A DNA stretch of 64,000 nt from Capitella teleta. Its lineage: Eukaryota > Annelida > Polychaeta > Capitellidae. The position numbers and the translations under genes are program-made. The notes beneath the pieces are model-generated. The model did no database searches, was not told where the DNA came from, and saw only the letters and a program-made list of their open reading frames with translations. How positions within the stretch are numbered: position 1 is the first letter of the stretch; every line of letters begins with the position of its first letter. The stretch lies in NCBI GenBank assembly GCA_000328365.1, contig KB300094.1, positions 5,017 to 69,016 on the forward strand, given 5' to 3'. This document shows, piece by piece, positions 1 to 11,400 of the stretch.

Positions 1-117
1 CCTATTTTGAGCAACTCCTCGATATTCTCTTTCAAAAAAACCCTAAAATATTTACTTATCGCTAAGTATGTTTAAAACCTATTTATATTATACCAATTGT
101 TCTTGTTGTATTCTGTA

Positions 118-145
118 TGTGTGTATGTGTGTTTCTTGTGTGTGT

Positions 146-213
<68 letters not shown>

Positions 214-222
214 TTTTTTTTC
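118..222. repeat. T-tract and TG microsatellite
   Basis: Long poly-T run between two TG-rich stretches. The open frames across it on both strands (Phe/Val/Cys or His/Thr/Lys runs) are low-complexity artefacts. Confidence 0.9.
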
Positions 223-573
223 CTGTTTCCTGTTTTCTGTTTCTGTTTCTTTCTTTTTTTTCACGTTTTCATTCATTTGCAGGTGACGCATAAACAACTT
301 TGTTTCTGTCACCATCAACTGCCACTGTTTGCCAAACTTTACGTGTTTTGAATAAATTTATTATTATTATTATTAGAAGATAGGAATTACAAATGTAACG
401 CTGAGCAAAAGCATTGTGAATTGAACAGTAATAAGAAAGAAGTTGATAAATTAAGAAACTTGAAGATATTAGACCGTATAACAAATATCAGATCAGATAA
501 CGAGGCTGCAGGAATTAATTCCATTCTTGCCTAGCCTTGATCCAAAAGGATGTACGGGTGGTTGTGATAAAGC

Positions 574-803
574 TGTGTTTTAAGACTAAAGACCTCGTGT
601 TAAGACCAAAGAAAGACCTTGTGTTAGACTAAAGATCTTGTGTCAAGTCTAAAGACCTTGTGTTAAGACCAAACAAATTGTGTTGAGACTTAAAGACCTT
701 GTGTTAAGACTAAAGACCTTGTGTTAAAACTAAAGACCTTGTGTTAAGACTAAAGACCTTGTGTTAAGACCAAACACCTTGTGTTAAGACTAAAGACCTT
801 GTA
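574..803. repeat. 20-bp tandem repeat array, about 11 units
   Basis: Imperfect head-to-tail copies of the 20-bp unit AAGACTAAAGACCTTGTGTT. The central units (about 690-800) are nearly identical and the left-hand units carry substitutions and small length changes, as expected if the array grows from its centre. No coding sequence is associated. Confidence 0.9.
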
Positions 804-809
804 TGAGAG

Positions 810-3800
810 AGTTGTTGAAGCCAAGTATTCGCATAACGTAATAATTTTTCCCCCTGATTCTCAGATACAAGCGATATATCAGATTCAGAACGATCTATAT
901 AGCCATTGAAATCATAAACTTGAATATTTCAAATAATCCATGACAATTTTATGCAGATAATGTGTGCGTAAATTTTCACTCGCAAGTGGTAGGATGTTGA
1001 TATACTAAGTTAGCCTTCTCTGTGAACGATTCTTTCTCTTGATCTCCTTGGTTCCTGTCTCTCTCCTTTGCTGCTATTGCCCAATCGGCTTACCCTTTAA
1101 CAGGTATATAGACAGGTATAGGTATATACTTTGCATTTACCTTGTGTAATCTTGTAAATGTACAAGAAAGATTTCCATTTCGTACGGATGTGATACAAAG
1201 CTGGAGAAAACAATTATTGACATCAAACATCATAATATGTACGTGAGGCACGCACTTGCACAAGTGTAGACGTGTAACAACCCCCTTACCCGCTTTGCAC
1301 TCACGGCTGGCAATCGATCAGAACTTGGATAGGCTGAAGATGGGATTAAACAAATGTACCATTGGTGCGCATCGTTACACATTCCTGTGTCCCAATTTAA
1401 AAAAATGTGAGCGAGAAATGCTACTGGTAGTATAATCGGCACTGAAAGTACTGTGGAGAATTTATGTCATAGTTATAACAATTTATTGGTTTGTTTTGTA
1501 CAATGATAGCTAAAACAAAACATGAATATATTATAAATATCCGGAATGAAGAAAGGGAAAGTTGCGCTCTTGAGAAATGGACAGCACACGGCCAAGAGAT
1601 GTGTATGCAGTACGTAAAACAGCCAAAGTTAAAGAGGACCTCTGATTGTGTTGAACTCGTAACGGATGATAGAGGATGCATTCCAAAAGGCAAATAGGCC
1701 ATTATCTTGTTTAGACAATACGCTTTCTGTGGGTGAATTCCTAGATGCATCGAATTTAAGAGGTTTAAAATCTCGCTTTCTTCTCTCATTCGATTTCAGA
1801 CTGCGCGGTGACGTGACAAAAGTAATTCTGCTATTGTTAACAATGGGAGCCGTCGAGTGCACAGATCTTTCAGCAGTTCTCATAAAAGAAATTTCGCATT
1901 CATCTCGTTTCAAGCTATTCTGCCTGAGCAGGAAATTCGTATTTTAATTTGTCTCGAATATCATTCACAGCTGGCCAAGTTATCAAAAATGGTCTTTCGT
2001 CTCTAACAAAAGCCCATAGAATCGATCTTAAAAGGTTCCGAGATGAACAGAGGTCCTCTTTAACTAAGAGAAAATGAATTTGCACCAGCAGGATACTGCG
2101 CAATGAGGCAATTTCACAGTGAAACGAGAATTAAAATGTTGAGGCACAGACTTTAAACATAAGGGCTTGAAATTTTTATTTCATATTGAGGTCATGACTA
2201 TGAACATCGCATATTTTGTTATTTGTTCGGGTAAAATCAACCCTCTGTGTTTATTACAAGAAAGATATAGTTCCTTTTTTACATAACCCGGACCAACGCA
2301 ACCGATGTACCATTAAAGCAATGTCCTATGAAACTGATTGGAAGCGAAAATAAAGATACATTTGTGATTCAATCGACGAAACATTATGTTACACAAGAAG
2401 GGTCCATGAAATGATATTTTGTGTCCGTTGTCTTGGTGAGGCATGAAAATTTCACGCAGCCGTGTTAGCGCTTGAGTGCCAACGCTAAACCACTATAAAC
2501 GTCCGCTGCCCGATTAATCATTCTGACGCTGTTGATGTCGTTGCTTTGGAAACCGCAAGAAACAAAATGCCATTATGCAAAGATATTGTCTTAATGTTTT
2601 AGTAATTAATAGTTCGGGTTCGTTGCTGGCAGTGAAAGCCGACAATAGATTGACACGGATCCCGCAAAGACTCGTCGGGGCTTGTGCGATGATTCGCTTC
2701 ACGGATGCATGCGCAATTCGGCAGTGCATTGGTATTCATAGAGGTATTTTTAGATAACTCCTATGTCGATTAAAAAAGTGAGGACCATCAATGACTGTTG
2801 GCGATATGACGAGGTGCCTTTTACAGGAATTCGGCATCCTTCTTTCACGGCCTGTCTTAGTAATGCGGTCTAACCAGGAATCGACATACGTCACTTTGTA
2901 CCTCTTTTCACATGAAAGGAGCCTTCTTATTCCAGGTATCAGGTAGACTCTCGTGCTGATCAGACACCTGCGCCCTTCCATGCATAATGCATGGCGGATT
3001 TTTCATCGTAAAATATAGCTGTGCTTGAGCTGTGACCAAGTAGCGAACCGATTATCGAATGAATGTTTTGTGTGCCATTGTGCATCCTGTTTGTTATCTA
3101 TGATATTTTTGAACGATTAATGCACGCATTGGACAGTAAAAACATTAACCCCCAGCCCCGAAAAGAATTAGAACAGAGATATTCCCTCAGTTTGTGCTGC
3201 TCAAATCCGATATTCATTATTCATTCATAGTCCAATACATACAAATTGAAATCAATCGTTTGCTCTAGTTATTCGCATGGAGACTTACAGGGCTAATTAT
3301 GCATGGCAATTCACGAGATATATCATGCAAACGCCAAGCTAGTCCACCTATTGGTATGTAACATGAATGAAATGCCAATTTCTGGATGTATATGAGTACG
3401 AGAGAAAGAGAGGAAGGCATAGACAGGTAGAAGCCCAAATGATCATTATGGGAACTTGTGTGTTTGATAATTGCTCATTGCATTACGATTGAGACTTGGA
3501 AATTATGTTCCGAGTGAAGTCAGGGAGGACATGCAGCCTCCCTGTGCGATGCCTCTTGGAAAATCAATGATGGCGGAATCTCCTGATATAAATGCCGCAG
3601 ATGGAGCGAGCAAGGAGCGCTCATTGCAACACATTGGATCAATCGACGCCATTTCTTATTCAGAAGGAGTTCAGTTAACAACCTAGTATTGCGTAATATA
3701 CGCGTGTTTGACGTGTAGTCATAGCACCAACAGGTACATGCTAGATAATTCATTCTGCGATTGACACTTTCAGAGAACTCTCACAGAACCCGGCTGTGCT

Positions 3801-6099
3801 GCCCAGGAAGAGGTTCTGTTCTCCAAGCACCGTGAGTTTCATTTTCTGGGGTTTTTCCTACACACCATTGCAAATTCAACCTTATCTCTATTGATGTTAC
3901 TGAAAATATTAAGAAATTTTCATGGAGCTATATTTGAAATTGTCTTTTTTTTCATTTCTCAAATATGCAGAGCAACCAGCATATTTTGCAAAATGTTTAT
4001 GACTTATCACGTTTTGGAAATATTGTGCAACAAATCTTTCCAGCCATTAACTTCCTCGATTTTAATCAAAGCGGGTGTTCGTATCAGGGAGCAATTGCGC
4101 AGTTTGTATTAAAAATAAAATCATGCAAACTACACAGTCTTTCGTGAATGCATTCATTCCACTGTCATATGTATCTGACTCGTCCTGAAACACCATATTG
4201 GAACCCAGATAGCTTCAAGTGAAGCAGTCGAAATCGAACTTTCGCCAAGGGAAATTAAAAATCAAAAGTACATTTCAAAACTGTGTTTCCAGAACAGCCG
4301 CGGAAGAACCAAGATGACGACTCATTCATTCCGCTCCGGTGAGTTGTTTGTTAATTTTGCTGTACAATACCACAGAAGAGAAACCAAAAGCTCAATTAGA
4401 AATCACTCTCACCAATATATTGTGTCGAATTGAGTCGGGACTTGGATTCACGGATTCCTTAATTGATCATAAACAGTGGCCACTGCTTGTGGCTTCGGAA
4501 CTACAAAGCATATCATTCAATTTCGTCCATTTGAAGCCCCATGAATTCGGACCCCATGTTGTTCCCTACTTAAATGCTTGGCTTCTTTGTGCAGCAGCAG
4601 TTCTCACATATGCGATTGCTAACCTATGCCAATGTTAACATATATATATAACTGAAACTGCTTGGAACACTTTGGAACCATCATACGAATCATGAATATC
4701 GATCTACTAATGCGATATCAAAAAGAGATGCGCATTCATACAGAGCAACTATTCTCAGGCGGATAGCACCTCGGCACGTGTGTTGTGAGCCAGCGTTGAG
4801 GAACACAATGCTTGCCTGATCCAGGGCTCAATTAATTACCTGCAATAACAAAAACCCTCTCATGATCTATGACGTCATTCCCACGACTACTAGTACCTGT
4901 CCACGCCAGAGCCCCAAAGCGCAAACCCATTACAAGGGTTGCCTTTCGATCAAAATGTCAGACGAAGTCACCGTTGTTGTTGCTATTGAGCCACAAGGTA
5001 CCTTGCCATTCAATTGCTAGTAAAGCAGGTTTTTGTGTTGGAAACACTTTTCTAATAATTTGTGATCCACTGAGGCACAATTGCATGTCAGCATGGGAGC
5101 TAGGGATTGCGTGGAGCTCATTCATATTTCAAAATGCATATGGATCGACCAACAGATGCTTCTTGAATAATGAGGCATATTGTGCGTACCAACAGAGACC
5201 CAACTATATATATAGGACAATTATATATTACTGCGTCAAGAGCGTGGCCCTTGACGCATTTTAATATATTTATCTCTATTGCATAATTTAATAGACCTCT
5301 TTGCAGTCGCACTAGGACCGAACAAGAGTTTAATCGCTATGAAACTCACAATTTCATATGTCTGAAAATGGAGAAAGAAAAGCAGCCCACTTTGGTATAA
5401 TTCACCCATATATTGGGTATTGTAAATTTCACAATTATCTTTTCCAAATTTCAACATTTTTTAAAGGAATTATAAAACAAAAATGTTTATAACTATCACA
5501 TTAATACATGGCTGTGATTATTTTTATTTTATCTCGGAAAAAAAAGTTGAATGGTGCCCTAGTTGAATCCGCCATAATAATAATAAAGGTGATGGTGAAG
5601 CTCAATATCGAGTGGTTTAAGCATCGGTCAAGAATGTAAAAATCGGCACGCATGGGCTTCATATTTCTGAGCTGACAAACAAACAAAAAACGGTATTAAT
5701 TGAATACATTTAACAATTGTTTCTTTCACTGTTTTTTTTTTTTTTTTTATCTATGCAATTCAATAAATTAAATCAGATTTTCAATGAGGTTTCAGTAAAG
5801 TAAGACATACAATTTCAATGCACAATGAGGGGCATGTGATAAGTTGACCCCTTAAAAAAATTGCAAGCCAACCAAAAACAAACTTCCGTAATCGCAGTGT
5901 GCGATTCTGAGAGCAAAAGCAAGGTGCGCTCCTCTTAACTTTTAAATAAATAAATAAATATATATATATACATTCAGTAACAAGGCTATTTCCAGCCTCA
6001 AACTTACACAAACTAATCCCAATATATTTTGCAACCTAATTAGATAATAAAATGCACCACCCATATCCTCGGTTTAAAAATAACGCCAATTTAACGTCG
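810..6099. other. gene-poor stretch, nothing recognised
   Basis: Both strands were read. The open frames here are at most 131 codons (for example 1421-1789 minus, 4869-5264 plus), have mixed composition and match no family I know. Simple sequence includes poly-T at 5731-5748 and an AAAT/AT run at 5944-5970. Conserved non-coding elements or short exons cannot be excluded by eye. Confidence 0.6.
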
Positions 6100-6419
6100 C
6101 ATAATAAAGCAGTTCTAAGCATTCAGGTGTCACAAAATAATAAATAAAATAATAATAAGAATAATAAAGCAGTTCTAAGCATTCAGGTGTCACAAAATAA
6201 TAAATAAAATAAGAATAAGAATAATAAAGCAGTTCTAAGCATTCAGGTGTCACAAAATAATAAATAAAATAATAATAAGAATAATAAAGCAGTTCTAAGC
6301 ATTCAGGTGTCACAAAATAATAAATAAAATAATAATAAGAATAATAAAGCAGTTCTAAGCATTCAGGTGTCACAAAATAATAAATAAAATAATAGTAAGA
6401 ATAATAAAGCAGTTCTAAG
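6100..6419. repeat. 60-bp tandem repeat, about 5.3 units
   Basis: Exact 60-bp periodicity: each unit starts AGTTCTAAGCATTCAGGTGT and ends in an AATAAT-rich stretch. Units differ by only one or two bases, so the array is young or homogenised. It produces an open minus-strand frame (6074-6427) of repeated Tyr/Phe-rich units, which I regard as spurious. It ends about 140 bp upstream of the Ly6-like gene. Confidence 0.95.
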
Positions 6420-6555
6420 GGACCCAAAAGGATCCCGTTTCATTACAATACCCAAAAGCATCCCATGTGACCTGATACCTAACCTGTCAAATTGCTCTCC
6501 CGTCACATTCATTATAGGATGAAGCAATGCGCATTGGGTGCATCTTCATGAGATT

Positions 6556-7491
6556 ATGAAGGCCATTATAACTTGTGTTTCATTTCTTACAGTGTTCATG
6601 ATATGCTGCATTACAGTGATGCTTACCAGAGTATCAGAAAGCGTGACTGTGGGTGGAAGCGCCACAGAGGAAGCCACAACGCAAAGCCTCAATGGAGGCG
6701 TTACCAATGGAGGCGTTAGAAGTGCTGGAGTCTCTACCGAAAGCGTTGGAGGTAGTGGAGTTACAAGTGGAAGCAGTGGAGTTACCAGTGGAGGTGGTGG
6801 AGTTACCAGTGGAGGCAGTGGAGTTACCAGTGGAGGCAGTGGAGTTACCAGTGGAGGCGGTGGAGTTACCAGTGGAGGCAGTGGAGGTACCAGTGGAGGC
6901 GGTGGAGTTACCAGTGGAGGCGGTGGAGTTACCAGTGGAGGCGTTGGAGGTGGTGAAGTTACCAGTGGAAGTGGTGGAGGCGGTGGAATTACCGGTGCAA
7001 GCGGCTCAGGAGTGACTCAGAGCTCCACAGTTGTAGGTTATCATTATTATATTGCCGAAATTTCTCTCATCGATCTGTACTTACAGCCTATCACCTGCTT
7101 TGAGTGTTCCGGAGCAGGCTGTAACTCGACCCAGTCCGTTGCCGCTGGATCTGCTACCTGTACAAGCAACTTCGACGTCTGCTTTGTATGTATTCATGTT
7201 TTACAGTGTTCATTATTCGTATCATTATGACCACAGATGACAAGCAATGATGCTACGGGAGTGACAACCAGAAGCTGCAATTCTACAGTGTCGTACACCG
7301 AGTCATGCTCATCCCCGTATCCCCAAGGGCAGTATGCATCGGATACATGTGAGTTCTGCTGCACAACAGACAAGTGTAACAGCGCAACATTTAGTTGCGA
7401 GGATCTACAGAGTGGCTCCACACCGTTGGTCATCTCGTTGATCACTCTTCCAACGGCTCTTGTTTGCCAAGCTCTGGTCAAGTGGCGGTAG
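6556..7491 (+). CDS. Ly6/uPAR-type GPI-anchored protein with Gly/Ser/Val/Thr repeat stalk
   Basis: Model: 6556-7032, 7087-7185, 7237-7491; both introns phase 0 (54 and 51 bp, GT/AG); 276 aa. The start is the ATG at 6556, which gives a hydrophobic signal peptide (residues 1-23, MKAIITCVSFLTVF...). Next comes a repeat stalk of six-residue units such as GVTSGG (about residues 70-150). The last ~115 residues hold a three-finger (LU) domain: paired Cys at its start (TCFEC), spaced Cys, and the family signature CCTTDKCN. A short spacer and a hydrophobic tail (PLVISLITLPTALVC) then fit a GPI-anchor signal. LU proteins are extracellular ligands or modulators of receptors; the partner here is unknown. 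The first intron is in frame and could be retained, so that splice is less certain. The second removes a stop and joins the two halves of the LU domain. Confidence 0.8.
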
Positions 7492-8481
7492 AGCCACTAC
7501 CACAAGCCAGAAATCTGTGATAACCAAACTGCAATTATTGATTGGTAATTGAGTACATGATAACAGTACACCTGCACTGACACTACCTTGAAGCTTTGTG
7601 TTCTCTCAGCACTCATTGGTGACAAACACTCGTTAATATTTTGGTCAACGTTGACTCAGTGTTGAGCAAACATTCTTTCAACTACTTTCCTGTGGCAGAA
7701 GCAAACTGTCTTGGAGAGTCGCTGATGGCAATAAGAGCACTGAAACAATTTATGAAGTATTTGTAAATTGATACAAATGCGGATGCCAGTATGAACGATG
7801 TGCGGATCATCTCACGTCCACGATATTTTTATTATATGATTTAAGGGGCTTTTTGATTTGTGATTTATTTCAATAAAATTTTGAACATCTACTTCTACGA
7901 ATAATTTGAATAAAGACTACACGCTTGTTAAAACGGTTTTACGTGTTGTATGTACGATACCTCTCACAGTAACCATAGCAATTGGGTTTTTTTGCTGGCA
8001 TGATATAAATATTCCATAGTCTACGAGATTCATCATCATCATTCAAGGCAGCCCACACGGCTGGCGTAATTCCCACGACTTCCTTGTCTGGTACAGATCA
8101 CCAATATTGACTCCATTGTTGGCTTATCAGGAGCACAAAAAGGATGAAGGCAGGGATAATCTTCCTTTTGCCAATGATCCGACATCAAGGCATCAAATTT
8201 CAAGGAATTATCCATAGACTAAGGCGGTGCCCTGATAGATGTTCATCAATCGCTAACAATATAAATTCTGAATTGGCATAAAACATTTTGATGAAAGAAA
8301 ATTAGTTTGTAATTGAAACGGAAAAGTTATTTAATCACTGAATTAAATGAAATGTGTTTATTCATGAAATGAATTTTCTTTTTCAATAGTTAACAATAAA
8401 ATTGTGAATTTACATAAATTTGCAAACAAAATTAAATTTAAAATAAACGAATTTTTTGATGTTGTGAGTATCTCCTTGTCT
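7492..8481. other. Ly6-like 3' UTR and intergenic region
   Basis: AATAAA at 7872-7877 lies about 380 bp after the Ly6-like stop, with a second AATAAA at 7909-7914; either could direct polyadenylation on the plus strand. On the minus strand AATAAA at 8357-8362 lies about 120 bp after the calpain stop. The two genes therefore converge tail to tail. No other gene seen. Confidence 0.6.
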
Positions 8482-11400
8482 TCAGTAATGCATTGTGATA
8501 GACATCCACTGCAAGAATGATAAGAAAAAGATGGCAAAATGAAAGCTATAATATTGGGCTTTGTCATGTTTTCCCTCACCTCCTCCAAGCCAAGCTGAGC
8601 AACATCAGGTTTATCTTTCATCTTGTATTTGGAAAATTCCCCTATAATATGCAAAATAAAAAAAAAACATGTAAATATGAAAAACCTGCAATGCATATAA
8701 GGGAAGAGGTCAAATAAGTGACAACCCTTGCAGAGCACTGCGAACAATGTTATTATAGCATATCTTCTATTATTATAAGTACATTAACTTATTTATGGAT
8801 CCTGAAAATAGAGCAGCATAACCTAATTGTGCTCAATAGTTAAAATCGATTTAAATTGAAAGCTAAAAGACACAAAACCAAATATGTTATCAAAAATAAA
8901 GCAAGGGTCTCATAGATTAATTAAGATGAAGTCTGACATTCATGCTGCACTGATGACAATGCTTATCAGGCACAATTAAGTTATAGTATATGGATTAATT
9001 AATAATTGTTCAAAGAATATTATAAGCATCTCTTTCTTACCGTACATAACAACGATCCTACAGCAACAGTGAATGAAGTCCTCCAAGCCCATTCTCCGTG
9101 CTTTTCCTCCATATCGTGTCACAATGCTTAATAAAACTTGACGACTCAGTTCAAATCCTGGAGATGGAAATGCACGCTTAATTGTCAAAGTGTTACTGCT
9201 GATCTATAGCATTATTAACTGCTGGTATGTGAAATACCTCACGATTATTACTGCTGTTATATGAAATACTTCAAGGCTTAAGTCATACATATTATTTGTT
9301 CCTTAGTGGCATAAGGAGCCATAGGAATCAATATGTGTAACGATATCTGTATTCTCAATAATCAACTTTCATTTTTTACTGCATAGTTGCTCCGATGAAA
9401 TTGCTCACCTATCGTCTTAAAGACTTTTGACAGCTCGTAACTGTCAATGAATCCTGATCGATCAGAATCGAAGGCAACAAAGGCTTTCTGAAAAAGATAC
9501 CAAAAAGGAATGCATCAAGTATTGATTGCCTTGCACTGCTTACCTTCCACACATCAATCTCTTTCATCATCTGCTTGAATTCAGACACATTCAAATATCC
9601 CGACTTGTCTCTCTGGTTGTTTATGCTAAGGGGAACGCGGAAGTGGTGATCCGTCAAATTTGATAACATTGGCCAAATAATCCATGTTTGTCATCTTCCC
9701 TCTTTACACAAACTCTTCAAGACCCAGAGTATTATGAAGGCCTTTATCCCTACCTATTATCGCAAATGGGTGGCCTGAACTTATCACTATAATTGATTGA
9801 TAACATCTACATATTACAATGTAGCATTGCTGATAGGTTGCATAATGTATGAAAACATGATTATGATTGAATCTGTTGCGATTTCAGATTTCATTTACAA
9901 AGACAAACCCTTTTTATAATGTAATAACAAGTTAGTAATCTCCGGCATCATAAATAATGTGTCATCAGAATATAAATTAGCCTCAGTCAAATCTTGCTGA
10001 TAATGAGGTAAATGTGAATTAACGTTTACAAAATTGAAAAAGATACATCCATCATGGCCAGCATGGATCTGCATGCCTCCACTCCAAATTGAGATTGGGT
10101 TCCTTCTGAATGAGAAAACGTAAGTCATATGCGATGACACCGCCATATTAATTTCCTCACCTTTCTGAAACAGAGCACTCAGTGCTCTGCTGAGCTCCGA
10201 TGCGTCCATCTTATCATCGCCTCCAGAATGCTTCTTGAATTCTTCATCCATCGACATCTCGGGAACGGTTGGCTGAAATGGACAAAATAATTACAAATTA
10301 ATAAACAGCAGAATTAATTGTGTCCTCCGGTGCTAAAGATCGGAATATAAAATGAGATTTCATTGGTTAATTAAATACTTATTTTACGAGGCAATACTAG
10401 TACCTTGAATTCCAAATATGATTTGTAGGAAGCCATGCTGTCTATAATTCGGTGGCGAAGGTATGCTTGCATTGTGGAGTGCTGCACATATTGTTATTAA
10501 TCAGGTGGGTGATTATTGGTTCGGGTCAAATGTGACTTGCAGGCAAATAGAATAATTTAATCAGCATGTTGGGCTCCAATATAATATCCTGATGTGATCT
10601 GAGTGACCCATGTTGCTAAAATGCAGTTTCATTAGTTGCATACAATCGTACATGAATTGATGAAATTTGTAGCGTTGATTGCTATTGAAAATAATGCTAT
10701 AATTTAAATTATAAATTATTCCATTAGCCTTATGCATAAATTAACCAGTAAATCCTACACAAAAGGCCAGAAATGAACCTTTTTTTATGAACTGCAATTA
10801 GATCACGTGCCCTATAATGACCACGTGACTGTGTTGACTAATCAAGGGAATCGAATTGACAAAGCTATTAAGCGTAACTACCGGTCAGGCAATAAAAATA
10901 TTCAAGGTCCGCTTGAAAACTCCGTTTTTATCATGAATACGAAGAGCAGTTTGCAAACTATACAGAATGTGGTCTCCATAATATATAATTATATGACTGT
11001 TATATTAATCAACCAAGCATAAGCACTTCAAATATCCCTTTCAAGTTCTCTGAGAATCACCTCTCTATCCCCTAATGGTATGGTGGGCAAGTGCTATTTT
11101 GTTCGGGTAGCAAGGTCAATTCTCATACATTACTTTTAGCATTTTCACATGACATCCGGGTCATAAACGAGCCCTTTCCTGTGCGTATGGGATCCATTAG
11201 CCTTTCAGTACATTATGCTGCAGTGCTGTATGCTACCTGTGACCGAACACTCTTCTATTTCTTGGCATACTTACATCTAAGATGACGGTGGGCTGATCAA
11301 CCTCCCTGAAATAGAGAAATGCTGGGTGTAATTTTGACATCACATCCATTGCACGTTCGAACAAGTTCGAACATTTACACAGAAAGAAAGAAAAATGCCT

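Noticed and set aside
6074-6427. Minus-strand ORF of Tyr/Phe-rich repeats
   Set aside because: Direct product of the 60-bp tandem array, with no signal peptide or family match.
6653-7015. Plus-strand Glu/Val/Leu/Pro-rich ORF
   Set aside because: Alternative frame of the Ly6 stalk repeats; openness follows from the 18-bp periodicity.
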